Assembly (NCBI GenBank): GCA_019753235.1 | Contig: JAIELF010000016.1 | Coordinates: 1-64,000, forward strand | Direction of reading: 5' to 3' | DNA: 64,000 nt | Origin: a bacterium | GTDB lineage: Bacteria > Planctomycetota > Planctomycetia > Kolteriales > Kolteriaceae | Part shown: positions 27,825 to 36,477 of the stretch, piece by piece | Numbering within the stretch: position 1 is the first letter of the stretch | How the letters are laid out: each line of letters begins with the position of its first letter | The notes under the pieces: generated by a model | Told to the model about the DNA's origin: nothing | Seen by the model: the letters and a program-made list of their open reading frames with translations, nothing else | The model's database searches: none | Made by a program: the position numbers and the translations under genes

Positions 27825-29279
27825 TTACTCGATCGGCGGAGGAAGCTCTTCTATCGCGTCGATCGTCGGCGCGAAGTCTGCCTCATCGAGCAGCTTCTCA
27901 GCCTTGACGGGGGCGGGCTTGGTCACCGATCTTTCCTTCGACTTCGTCGGCAACGACGGGACGGGCGCCTCTTGGTCGGGCAACATGGTTGCCGGGAGTT
28001 CAATGTCGCCGACGGTTGCTGCTGCGGAACTGTTGGCGTTGCCGCGCAGCTTGCCGGTGATCTTCGATGCTCCTGTTTCTGTCTCGGCCGCCGTGATCTT
28101 AATCGACGCCGGGGTCGCTGGTGACGTTGGTCGGCGTTTGCCAGCAATCGTCGTCTTGGTCCCGGCAGCGTTCGAGATCGGCCCCTTTACTTTCGCGGCC
28201 GGGGAAGCCAAGGTCGACGCGGGGCGCTGCACATCGTTCGACATCACGATCTCTGGCTCTTTGGTGGTGATCTTTTCGGCCGGGGCAGGGGGCTTGCCTC
28301 CGCTGGGAGCACTCTCGCGAGCAATCGGCAGCAGTGACGCGAGCTGATTGGGTGTCGTCGCCAAAAGAATTCGACGGGTGATGCTTCGCTCTTTCTTTGC
28401 CTCGATGCGGTGCCAGCTTTCACGATCGCGAAGCGAGCGACCCCATTCCCGACCACTTTCCAGAGGCATGTACGACGTCGATTGCCGACCCATGCTCATG
28501 ATTCGCATGCTGGCGCGGCGCCATGCACCGTCCAGCGGATCGCCCGACGCGATTCCGAGATACCAAGTGTCGCGAGCCTGTTCCGACAGCACATTGTTGC
28601 CGACCGGCACGTAACCGACCGTCGGTCGATCGCTGGTCACCAGCGTCAGGATCCCTTCCGGAGAGGTCTCTCCCTTACCATCGGAGAGGGTTTCGACTTG
28701 ATCGACGACAGGGATCTCCAGAACGCGGTCAGGACTTTTGTTGACGACGTGCGTGGAGACCTCCACCCAAGGAACTCCCTCCCGAAGCCGATAGGTTAGT
28801 TCTGCCGACCAGGTCGACTCGGTTCGGTAAAATCGAAGAACGGCAAGGTTCGCATTGCTGCCGGCCTCGGGTCGAGTCCACGGAACACTCGGGCCCGGCG
28901 AGACCTGGCTCAGCGGGTGGCTCGATACCTGTGATGATTCTGAAAGAACAACGCATCGGCCTGATCGAGTCGTGTCGTTCTTCGATGATCCGGTCAATAC
29001 CGCGACGCTGATCATGTCATTTCGCAAAATCACGTCGCCGGGGACGACCAGTTTTCGAGCAGGACCGGTGACGTAGAGCTCGATGTTTGCCGCGGTGAGT
29101 TGGACCAACTCGACGGCGGCATGGGCTGACGGAGCCCCAATGCCCACGATCAAGCTCGCCGTTACGAATGCCCGGACCGCCTGACGAAAGAGACTCTGCC
29201 GGGATTCTTGACGGGCACTTGGCTGGCACAGCATGATTGTGTTTCCTGGCCTGTTCATCCAACTCGTTTGGTTTGACAT
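27825..29279 (-). CDS. Secreted protein of unknown function
   Basis: 484 residues from ATG at 29277-29279 (GAGG 9 bases upstream); a second ATG at 29234 also has a fair site (AGGAAA). Not recognised. Signal peptide: FVTASLIVGIGAPSAHA, then AVELVQLTAANIELYVTGPA. The first ~290 residues look like a beta-rich domain (ELTYRLREGVPWVEVSTHVV). From ~320 on the chain becomes low-complexity, rich in Ala, Pro, Lys and Thr, with an acidic end (EELPPPIE). Probably periplasmic or surface-bound, the tail acting as a spacer. Confidence 0.7.
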   Translation of the reverse strand: MSNQTSWMNRPGNTIMLCQPSARQESRQSLFRQAVRAFVTASLIVGIGAPSAHAAVELVQLTAANIELYVTGPARKLVVPGDVILRNDMISVAVLTGSSKNDTTRSGRCVVLSESSQVSSHPLSQVSPGPSVPWTRPEAGSNANLAVLRFYRTESTWSAELTYRLREGVPWVEVSTHVVNKSPDRVLEIPVVDQVETLSDGKGETSPEGILTLVTSDRPTVGYVPVGNNVLSEQARDTWYLGIASGDPLDGAWRRASMRIMSMGRQSTSYMPLESGREWGRSLRDRESWHRIEAKKERSITRRILLATTPNQLASLLPIARESAPSGGKPPAPAEKITTKEPEIVMSNDVQRPASTLASPAAKVKGPISNAAGTKTTIAGKRRPTSPATPASIKITAAETETGASKITGKLRGNANSSAAATVGDIELPATMLPDQEAPVPSLPTKSKERSVTKPAPVKAEKLLDEADFAPTIDAIEELPPPIE

Positions 29280-29621
29280 CGTTCTTGCCTCGCGCTGAAT
29301 CGGTATGCGACTACCGATGCGTCGGGATTCTGTATCTTCCGCAACATCGCGCGACGCCACCGGACCAAGTCGGGCTCGGGACAATCGCATTGTTCGGCCC
29401 AATCGTGCCGAGCGGAAGTTCCCGAGGATTCATCGTCTTGAGCATTGTCGGCACAGAAGGTAGCGTCGAGAAAGGTGGCGAATTCGGCGTTCAAGGTGGG
29501 AAAGTCTGCGGAGTAAGCGGGTCGTATCGGCACCCGAATCCGTAAGCTGCGAAGACTTTGACGAGCTTTCCCAAGGTAGGGTCGACCCGCTTAGGGGCAA
29601 TGGACCCTCGATCCTTAGGGG
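29280..29621. other. Intergenic region, nothing recognised
   Basis: 342 bases between two minus-strand genes. Open frames on both strands lack ribosome sites. It should hold the promoter of the secreted protein gene at 27825-29279. No hairpin with T-run or repeat was seen. Confidence 0.45.
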
Positions 29622-31073
29622 CTACTTGGCTTTGTCGGCGGGCGGAGTCTCCTCGGGCATCTCCTCGGCATCGGGCGACTCTTTCTCAGGAGCCTCCTCG
29701 GCAGGTTCTTCCGCAGGCTCGGCAGGTGAAGCGTCGTCGTCGGTCTTCCCAGGTTCGTCCGATTCCATTTTGTCGTCGGCGGCGGGAGGATCCTCATCAG
29801 GAGGACTGATTCGCGGCGAAGCCGGGGCAGGCTCATCGGATTCTGGAGCATCCTCGGCCGGTGCCGGCGGGGCGGACTCGTCATCCGTGGGGGGGGAGAT
29901 CGACTCATGAAAAAACGGGGTGATGTTCTCACGCTCGGCCAGGCACTGAATCAGGCCTCGCTCGGTCGCCTGAAAAAGGCGGTCCGTCGTCTGATTGTAC
30001 GCGACGATTGGAAAATCGGGGGAAAACCAGCTTCCCACCGTCGTGCCATCCGCGCGGTCAATGATGAGAAACCGCATGGTTGAAGTCATCGCATAGACGC
30101 GGTTTTGACTTGCGCCGATGACTTGGCGTGCCGACTCGTTGATCCAGCGGAGCTTCCCCTCGGACTGGCTCACACACATCAAGCCCGCTCCGTCAGGTGT
30201 AAGGAATATGTCCGTTTCAAACGGCACCGGCTGTCGGCTGATCGGAAAACCAGATGCGAACCGCCATTCGAGATTCCCCTTCACGTTGACCGCGTAGAGG
30301 TTGTAGTCCTCGGTCGCGACGTAAAAGGTCCGCTGGCGACGCGAGATCGGCGCCGTCAGCTTCGCATTGGTGATGAAGCGATAATAGAGGTTCCGCTGCG
30401 AAAGCGACGACGCGAACACAACCCCGTTTTGACCGGCAAAGATGACCCGATCGTTCGTGAGGATAGGTGGATTGAAAAGGGGCGATCCCGCATTGAAGAA
30501 CCATGCGACGTAGGGAAGCGAGTACTTTCTCTTATACGGCCATTTCTTTCCTTCCTCGTCCAGGCTCGGCTTCAGGGCGATCGCGTAGATGAAGTTGTTG
30601 ATCGTCTGAACGTAACAGAAATTCTCATTGGCCGCCGGCCCCGAAGTCGCGGCCGCCGGCAGAGAACTCGACTGAATCACTTGTCCCGTCGCGCGATCAA
30701 GCTGCGTGAGTCGGCTTCCACTACAGACGTAGACATACTTCTCGGTGATGGCGGGGGGGAAGACCTCACCCGGCGTGTTCGAGACATCCTGCGACCAAAG
30801 AAGTTTCCCTGTCTCCGATTCGAGACAATGAAGCTGACCCTTATCCGAGGCAGCAAAGAGAAGATTCTCTATCTGTTTCAGCGATAAAACTCTCTCTCGA
30901 AGTCGCAGCGTTGGGACCTGACTGTACCATCGCCGAGTCATCCCGAAGCGATCCAGCGTCAAGTCGTCGACAAAGCCGCTCACCCGGCGATGCTCGGCAA
31001 CGGAGGCGCTTGACCAAAGGCTTAGAAGAAACAACGCCAAGCAAGTCGAACCAGAAAGTTGTCGGCGATTCAT
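29622..31073 (-). CDS. PQQ-type beta-propeller protein (BamB-like) with acidic tail
   Basis: 483 residues. Signal peptide MNRRQLSGSTCLALFLLSLW then SSASVAE. The body (~45-390) shows PQQ/BamB-like blades, for example LLFAASDKGQLHCLESETGK, VYVCSGSRLTQLDRATGQVI and FYVATEDYNLYAVNVKGNLE. Residues ~395-483 are a low-complexity tail dominated by Pro, Glu, Asp and Ala, ending ETPPADKAK. BamB helps outer-membrane protein assembly in proteobacteria, but the propeller is generic, so the true role is open. Start ATG at 31071-31073. Confidence 0.8.
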   Translation of the reverse strand: MNRRQLSGSTCLALFLLSLWSSASVAEHRRVSGFVDDLTLDRFGMTRRWYSQVPTLRLRERVLSLKQIENLLFAASDKGQLHCLESETGKLLWSQDVSNTPGEVFPPAITEKYVYVCSGSRLTQLDRATGQVIQSSSLPAAATSGPAANENFCYVQTINNFIYAIALKPSLDEEGKKWPYKRKYSLPYVAWFFNAGSPLFNPPILTNDRVIFAGQNGVVFASSLSQRNLYYRFITNAKLTAPISRRQRTFYVATEDYNLYAVNVKGNLEWRFASGFPISRQPVPFETDIFLTPDGAGLMCVSQSEGKLRWINESARQVIGASQNRVYAMTSTMRFLIIDRADGTTVGSWFSPDFPIVAYNQTTDRLFQATERGLIQCLAERENITPFFHESISPPTDDESAPPAPAEDAPESDEPAPASPRISPPDEDPPAADDKMESDEPGKTDDDASPAEPAEEPAEEAPEKESPDAEEMPEETPPADKAK

Positions 31074-31326
31074 CGAACCAAGTCCTCTTGATCACGGCAC
31101 GGCAATCGGGTGAAGGAGAGAGTCCTCCCGAGGTAGCCTACCATCTTGCCGAGCGGGGCAGACCCTCGAACCGACTTATTGCGCAACGCTACCAGCGAAT
31201 TCGAATCCGTGGGTGCGGGTTACGGAAACCTTCCTGTTGTCCAGAGGCCTCGACCTGCACCGGACCGGCTCCGAAACACATCGGATGGGCGGCGAAGCTG
31301 CGCTCCCAGAAACGATCGATTCTCGG

Positions 31327-31860
31327 TCAATCCCATTCTTCTTCCTCTCGGCGGAGATTCTCCTCCCACACGCCGATCGTTCGCCGAACCAACGGTAAAG
31401 CTTCCGCCAACGGTTCCAGTTCAGGCAGCGGGGTCAACTCGGCCACCGCACGCTCCATCGCGCCGGCAATCACCAGAGCCTGCCCCGATCGAAGGGACTG
31501 CTGAAAGAATTGGCTGAACCAGCCCGCCAACTCTCGGTCGAGTTCGGTCCGCTCGGCCGAACTCAGCCGATCCGCCAGCGGTCGACGATGATCGAGCACC
31601 CCGTACGGATCGCCTGCAGAAACCGCTGCGGCAATGGCCTTTCGTAGATCATCCTCGGTCATCTCGCTGATCGACGTCGATGGGGCACGTGGATCGCGTC
31701 GCCCCATTTCCTCGACCGCTCGAGTGAGATCGGCCACCTGTTGCCGAAGGCTGGCCAGCTCATCGCGGATCTCTCGCAAAAGAAGAACAGCGTCGTCGGC
31801 CGAGGATACCTTGTCCCAGGTCGATGAACTCGTCGGGGATGCGGAGGCTGACTCTTTCAT
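31327..31860 (-). CDS. Hypothetical protein with coiled coil
   Basis: 177 residues. Not recognised. A predicted coiled coil is visible at about 24-55 (LLLREIRDELASLRQQVADL, then TRAVEEM), followed by an all-helical region (DLRKAIAAAVSAGD; LDRELAGWFSQFFQQSLRSG) and a charged end (REEEEWD). No signal peptide or membrane helix, so cytoplasmic. Upstream neighbour argC is divergent. ATG at 31858-31860 has only a weak site. Confidence 0.7.
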   Translation of the reverse strand: MKESASASPTSSSTWDKVSSADDAVLLLREIRDELASLRQQVADLTRAVEEMGRRDPRAPSTSISEMTEDDLRKAIAAAVSAGDPYGVLDHRRPLADRLSSAERTELDRELAGWFSQFFQQSLRSGQALVIAGAMERAVAELTPLPELEPLAEALPLVRRTIGVWEENLRREEEEWD

Positions 31861-32222
31861 GATGCTCTGCCTTGTCTGGTGCTCGGCTTTCCAACGATGT
31901 AAACGAGAGAGCCGACCCTAGAAAAATGGCCGCCTCCCCTCGTCCGGGCGAGAACCTGCCTCTCTCCCAGATTGTCCTATTGTAACCGATGTCGGTTTGA
32001 GAACGGGAATCACGATCTCGGCAGAAGTTTGTGCTGCCCAGTGCATCGGCAGAGAAAGAGGTTTTCTTACGCCCCCCGGCCGAGGTTGTTCTTGCGGCAA
32101 CATCCATAGAACCGAAGCGGACGACGGCCTCAAGTCCGCTGTTATTCAACCGGTCGGAGTCGAGGCAGTAGTAAGTTTGGACGGCATTGGGACGAAGGTC
32201 GATATTCAGGAGATGAGCAAGC
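31861..32222. promoter_or_regulatory. Divergent intergenic region before argC
   Basis: 362 bases between a minus-strand coiled-coil gene and argC on plus. It must contain both promoters. I see no palindrome resembling an arginine-repressor box and no hairpin worth naming. The argC ribosome site AGGAG lies about 10 bases before its ATG. Confidence 0.45.
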
Positions 32223-33233
32223 ATGGTGGAGGTAGCGATCATCGGGGCGTCGGGTTACACGGCGCTTGAACTCTTCAAGTTGTTGCTTCGCCATCCTCAC
32301 GTTCGTGTCGTCAGCGCCGTCTCGCGCGATGGTCAGCATCCTAAAATCGCAGAGCTTCATCCTTCTCTGGCGGGAAGAGTTGATTTGCGAACCGAAGAGT
32401 TCGATCCCGATCGACTCGCTCGGCAAGTGCAGGCTGCTTTCTTAGGGCTCCCCCATGGAGCAGCGCAGGCCGCCGCCGCCCCGCTCATCGAACGGGGAAT
32501 CAAAGTCTTTGATCTGAGCGCAGACTACCGATTGAAAGATCCGCATCAATACGTCCAGTGGTATGGCGAAAGCCATGCCGACACGATCAACCTTGCCCAT
32601 GCCGTCTATGGTCTGCCCGAGATCTACCGCGATGAGATTCGCTCGGCAACGCTGGTCGCGGTTCCCGGTTGTTATCCGACGTCGGCAATCTTAGCACTTT
32701 CGCCGTTGCTAGCAGGAAATCTCATTCAGCCGGCCAGCATCATTATCGACAGTAAGAGTGGCGTCTCCGGCGCGGGGCGAACCCCCAAGCTGACGACGCA
32801 TTTCCCCGAATGTAATGAAAGCGTCTCGGCCTACAACATCGGTAAGCATCGGCATACGCCCGAAATCGAACAGATCCTCTCCGATGTGGCGGGCTCGCCG
32901 GTGCAGGTTCTCTTCACTCCTCATTTGATTCCCATGGATCGCGGAATCCTTTCCACCAGTTACGCGACCCTCGCTCGGCCGATCTCCGTCGACGTTCTTC
33001 GCCAAACTTTTCGCGAATACTATCAGGGAGAACCGTTCGTGCGAGTGGTCGATGCCGCCCCCGGCACGAAGAACGTGACCCACTCGAACTATTGCGATGT
33101 TGCCGTCCACGTTGTTCGCGACCGCGTCGTCGTCGTCTCCGCCATCGATAACCTCATCAAGGGAGCGTCCGGTGCCGCGGTCCAATGCTTCAACCTTGTT
33201 CACGGCTTTCCGGAAACGACGGGCCTTGCATAA
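32223..33233 (+). CDS. argC: N-acetyl-gamma-glutamyl-phosphate reductase
   Basis: 336 residues. Third step of arginine synthesis: NADPH reduction of N-acetylglutamyl-5-phosphate to the semialdehyde. NADP loop VAIIGASGYTALELFKLLLR (4-23), LGLPHGAAQ, catalytic Cys150 in VAVPGCYPTSAILALSPL, and the His motif KHRHTPEIEQ; ends with DNLIKGASGAAVQCFN, all family-typical. ATG at 32223 has AGGAG 10 bases upstream. No other arg gene is adjacent, so the pathway is dispersed, as is common in planctomycetes. Confidence 0.97.
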   Translation: MVEVAIIGASGYTALELFKLLLRHPHVRVVSAVSRDGQHPKIAELHPSLAGRVDLRTEEFDPDRLARQVQAAFLGLPHGAAQAAAAPLIERGIKVFDLSADYRLKDPHQYVQWYGESHADTINLAHAVYGLPEIYRDEIRSATLVAVPGCYPTSAILALSPLLAGNLIQPASIIIDSKSGVSGAGRTPKLTTHFPECNESVSAYNIGKHRHTPEIEQILSDVAGSPVQVLFTPHLIPMDRGILSTSYATLARPISVDVLRQTFREYYQGEPFVRVVDAAPGTKNVTHSNYCDVAVHVVRDRVVVVSAIDNLIKGASGAAVQCFNLVHGFPETTGLA

Positions 33234-33384
33234 GCTTGGGTAAATAGGTCACAATTCAATATTCCCTTCTCGCTCTCGACGAGCGCGATCGATCTTGTCA
33301 AGAACGCTTTTTTGCATTATCGCCCATTCTCTTCCGTAGCGTAGCACCCGGTTTTTCGAGCAGAAGTGCTTGGGATATTCCGAG

Positions 33385-34962
33385 ATGAAGACGCTTTGGA
33401 TTGTCGGGAGTTTGATCGTCGGGGGGATCCTATCCCTCGGATGCGCGCAGACAAAATCGCTGGCGCGGAAGGAAAGACTTCCCGCGTCGCTTCTGCAAGC
33501 TGCCTCGGCGCCGATCCAAGCCGAGAATGTCTCTTCCGTACTTAAACCCGGAATGGGCACGCAAGAATACGGTTCCAATAACGGAGCATCCTCGCTAGCC
33601 ACGGCCATGCCGAACGCCCCGGACGATCCGCGCACGGGTCCCCCCGCGATCAACGCGGCCTACACCGGCACGGGTGACCCGCGAATTCAGTATGTATCCC
33701 TCACGGAACCGGCCGGGGGCGACCAACCCCCCATCCCCGCGCTTCCCGAATCGATTCCACCCGCGTACTCCTCCATACCCCCCGCGGTCTCTTCTGATCG
33801 GCCGATGGTCGATGAACGAGTTCGGACGCAGCGGATGCGGCAACTGGCTCAGCGTGTTCAACAATCGATGCCCGATCGCCTCGATGATTTCATGCGCGAG
33901 GTCCGTCAAGGAGCCGCCCAAGGCAACTGGGACGAAGTGATGGCGAGTTGGGAAGTCGCTCTGGAGTTCGCCGGTACACTCACCGTGCCAGCCGGCAATT
34001 CCGTCGAACATCGAGTATCGTCGTTGAGCGATGCTCTCAAGCGAGATGTTCCTCCATCGACGCGCTCTGCCGAGCCCCCCGCGCGACTGACATCGGTAGC
34101 AACGGCAACTCCTTCGACCCACGCGCCAGAGTTGGATGATCGAAGAGAGCCATCGTCTGATCGATCGGGTTCGTCGACAACTTCGGCGTTAGCGCCGAGT
34201 TTAGGAGAGCGAATCGTCCCTTACCGACCGGCCGACGATCGGTCGGCACCCCTCGAAAGTCGATCGACGAGCACGGGTGTGGACTTTGTCTCGATGGCAC
34301 AGGAAATGGGACGTCGAACGAGCAGCGAAGGGGGCGACCCTTATCAATGGAAAGTCTACAGTCGGCTTCTGTACGCCATGGCGGGCCAGCGAGATCGAGC
34401 TCTCGATCCAATTGAAGGAATGGACCCTGCCGACCGCCGATTCTGGCGAAGCTACATTTACGCGCTCGATCGCTACTTCGATGTTGAGACTGTTCGCCGA
34501 CCCGCGGCGCGTGCGACCCTAACATCGGTCGCCCTGCGTGAATCGATGGAGGCGCTTGCCGATCGGGCCGATCTCGAAATCAGCAATCCAATCTTCTGCA
34601 AAGCGGTGCACAGCTTCGGGCACTACGACGAATTCGATCGATACGAGTTTCGCGCGGGCGACGGCGTGGTCGTCTATTGGGAAGTCAAGCAGTTCGTCAG
34701 TGCCGAGTCCGCGGAGGGTTTTCGAACCCGCATGAAGGCGGAATTTGAAATCGTCGACGCGCAGGGGAATCGACGCCACCGCTTCGAGCAAAAGTTCAAA
34801 GACGATGTTTGCCGACGCAAGCGAAGCGATTACTTCAACGTCGTCGTCTTCGAATGGCCGAGTGACCTGACGCCGGGCGATTACTCTCTGCGGGTCACCG
34901 TCACCGATATCGAGAGCCAAAAAGTCGCGGAGAAAAAACAATCGCTTCGCATCGTGCGATAG
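33385..34962 (+). CDS. Lipoprotein of unknown function
   Basis: 525 residues. Start MKTLWIVGSLIVGG at 33385, with lipobox LSLGC (Cys20), so exported and lipid-anchored. Residues ~25-330 are low-complexity, rich in Ser, Pro, Ala and Arg, with a short helical stretch (LAQRVQQSMPDRLDDFMREV). The C-terminal ~200 residues are better ordered (WRSYIYALDRYFDVETVRR; FDRYEFRAGDGVVVYWEVKQ; GDYSLRVTVTDIESQKVAEK) and look beta-rich. The function is not known. A hairpin without T-run follows at 34966-34997. Confidence 0.8.
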   Translation: MKTLWIVGSLIVGGILSLGCAQTKSLARKERLPASLLQAASAPIQAENVSSVLKPGMGTQEYGSNNGASSLATAMPNAPDDPRTGPPAINAAYTGTGDPRIQYVSLTEPAGGDQPPIPALPESIPPAYSSIPPAVSSDRPMVDERVRTQRMRQLAQRVQQSMPDRLDDFMREVRQGAAQGNWDEVMASWEVALEFAGTLTVPAGNSVEHRVSSLSDALKRDVPPSTRSAEPPARLTSVATATPSTHAPELDDRREPSSDRSGSSTTSALAPSLGERIVPYRPADDRSAPLESRSTSTGVDFVSMAQEMGRRTSSEGGDPYQWKVYSRLLYAMAGQRDRALDPIEGMDPADRRFWRSYIYALDRYFDVETVRRPAARATLTSVALRESMEALADRADLEISNPIFCKAVHSFGHYDEFDRYEFRAGDGVVVYWEVKQFVSAESAEGFRTRMKAEFEIVDAQGNRRHRFEQKFKDDVCRRKRSDYFNVVVFEWPSDLTPGDYSLRVTVTDIESQKVAEKKQSLRIVR

Positions 34963-34965
34963 CTT

Positions 34966-34997
34966 GATCGCTTATTCTCTCGGAAAGGCAAGCGATC
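34966..34997 (+). terminator. Possible terminator hairpin after lipoprotein gene
   Basis: GATCGCTT (34966-34973) pairs with AAGCGATC (34990-34997) across a 16-base loop, just after the lipoprotein stop. There is no T-run, so it may only protect the mRNA end. Confidence 0.35.
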
Positions 34998-35054
34998 GCG
35001 TGAGAAGTTCAACAAGGTTCGGATTCTTTCTTTGAGGATGATGGAGTCGCGGGA

Positions 35055-35663
35055 ATGTTCATTGATATCGCCGTCGCGTTGCTTCTTTTCTCTTGGCTCT
35101 TCCGCGGCTACCGAAGAGGTCTCTTGGGTGAGGTGGTTCACCTGGGGGGCGTCGTCCTGGGGGTAATGTTTGCCGGGAACCTGGTTCGACTCGCTGCCGA
35201 GAAGGTCGAGCCGCATCTTTCGAAGATACCTGCCGACGTTCGTCCCTCGGCCATGCATCTCGGGGGGATCGTGGTGATCGCGATCGCGGTCTGGATCATC
35301 GGTTCGATAACGCTGGGCCGAAATCGCGGCAAATGGTTCGGCGGTGGGCCCAGTCCAGTCGATCGCGCCATGGGCGGAGCGCTCGCCATCGCCGTTGGCG
35401 CCGTGGTTGTCTGTTTGCTCGTCGCCGGTTCCGACCAGCTTCCCAAAGAGATTCGAAACAACGAAATCGTCAAGCAGCAGATCGATCAATCGGTTTCCGT
35501 CCAGTGGGCCCAGAAAACATCCGTCGCGCGGTGGGTGATGGATGTCCCCGAAATGCAGGACGCCGTTGCTCATGCCCAGATCGTCTTCGACAAGGTTCGT
35601 CATCAAGGGGGAGGAAAGGCCAGCGACCGCGTGCAAGAACTTCGGGATGAACTTCTCAAGTGA
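35055..35663 (+). CDS. CvpA family membrane protein
   Basis: 202 residues. Hydrophobic helices at about 3-17 (IDIAVALLLFSWLF), 27-47, 68-88 (MHLGGIVVIAIAVWIIGSIT) and 103-126, with the family start FRGYRRGLLGEVVHLGGVVL and PVDRAMGGALAIAVGAVVV. CvpA homologues take part in envelope integrity and colicin V production in other bacteria; the biochemical role is unclear. ATG at 35055 follows GAGGATGATGGAG. The stop codon lies inside a perfect 18-bp palindrome (35660-35677). Confidence 0.8.
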   Translation: MFIDIAVALLLFSWLFRGYRRGLLGEVVHLGGVVLGVMFAGNLVRLAAEKVEPHLSKIPADVRPSAMHLGGIVVIAIAVWIIGSITLGRNRGKWFGGGPSPVDRAMGGALAIAVGAVVVCLLVAGSDQLPKEIRNNEIVKQQIDQSVSVQWAQKTSVARWVMDVPEMQDAVAHAQIVFDKVRHQGGGKASDRVQELRDELLK

Positions 35664-35677
35664 CATCATGATGTCAC
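35660..35677. promoter_or_regulatory. 18-bp perfect palindrome at the cvpA end
   Basis: GTGACATCATGATGTCAC is fully self-complementary. It includes the CvpA stop codon (35661-35663) and sits 11 bases from the convergent sigma-factor stop. Could be a hairpin ending both transcripts, or a dimer-binding site; it has no T-run. Confidence 0.4.
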
Positions 35678-35688
35678 GAGCAGCCCCG

Positions 35689-36297
35689 TTATTCGTCGAG
35701 TAACTGTTCGCGAATCTGTTTCCCTTCCGCCACGCTTTTGATTCGCTCGAGTGTTCGGCGAACGGTTCGTTCAGTGCAACCGACCTCTCGAGCCACTTCG
35801 TCCTGCGTCATTCCCTGCAGACGCAACTCCAAGATTCGACGATCTCCCTCGCGTAGATCACCCATGAAATTCTCGAGTAGATCGAGAAACGCCACCACCG
35901 CCTCGGGGCTCGGCGCATCTCCCGATGGATCGAACGCGCTCGGGTTGATCGAAGGCCCCGTCATCGGCTTTTCTACCCCGACATCGCGCTTGGCCGCCGT
36001 GTGAAAATCAACCTTGTTTCGGAGCTTATTCAGCGTCATCGAGACCAAAAGCTTCCATAGATCGTCGGCATGTTCGAATGTGAAACGATGATCCTGTGCG
36101 CGGCCGAAGAAGGTGCGAAAGACCGATTGCACGACATCCTCGGCTTCGATTCGGCCGGCAAGCTTCTCACTGATTCGCTTGCTGGCGAGTCGAACCAGAC
36201 GATCGCTGTAGCGGACAAAGATCGCTTCAAAAGCACGTTCGCTTCCATCCTGACATTGATCCGCCAGCGTTTTGTCGCCCGGCTCGCTTTCGTTCAT
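35689..36297 (-). CDS. ECF-type sigma factor, planctomycete subfamily
   Basis: 202 residues. Region 2: FEAIFVRYSDRLVRLASKRI, IEAEDVVQSVFRTFFGRAQD and LWKLLVSMTLNKLRNKVDFH. Region 4: LREGDRRILELRLQGMTQDE then VAREVGCTERTVRRTLERIK, a full helix-turn-helix. The short conserved spacer and the EAEDVVQSVFRTFF sequence are those of a sigma-70 ECF subfamily abundant in Planctomycetota. ATG at 36295-36297 is preceded by AAGGAGG 6 bases upstream, an excellent site. No partner kinase is adjacent. Confidence 0.92.
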   Translation of the reverse strand: MNESEPGDKTLADQCQDGSERAFEAIFVRYSDRLVRLASKRISEKLAGRIEAEDVVQSVFRTFFGRAQDHRFTFEHADDLWKLLVSMTLNKLRNKVDFHTAAKRDVGVEKPMTGPSINPSAFDPSGDAPSPEAVVAFLDLLENFMGDLREGDRRILELRLQGMTQDEVAREVGCTERTVRRTLERIKSVAEGKQIREQLLDE

Positions 36298-36477
36298 CGC
36301 TGCCTCCTTCTGCTGGCGGTGGCGGCATTTACCCCATCCTTACCTTGAAAGGTACCGCAGCGGCCGAGCCAAGTCCAAACATCTGTCGAGACGTGGCTTT
36401 TGATTCCAACCTCACTTACCCGATAATGACTCGGACAAGTACGCGGAAAGATCCATCACCAAAAATCCGAGGCCGGG

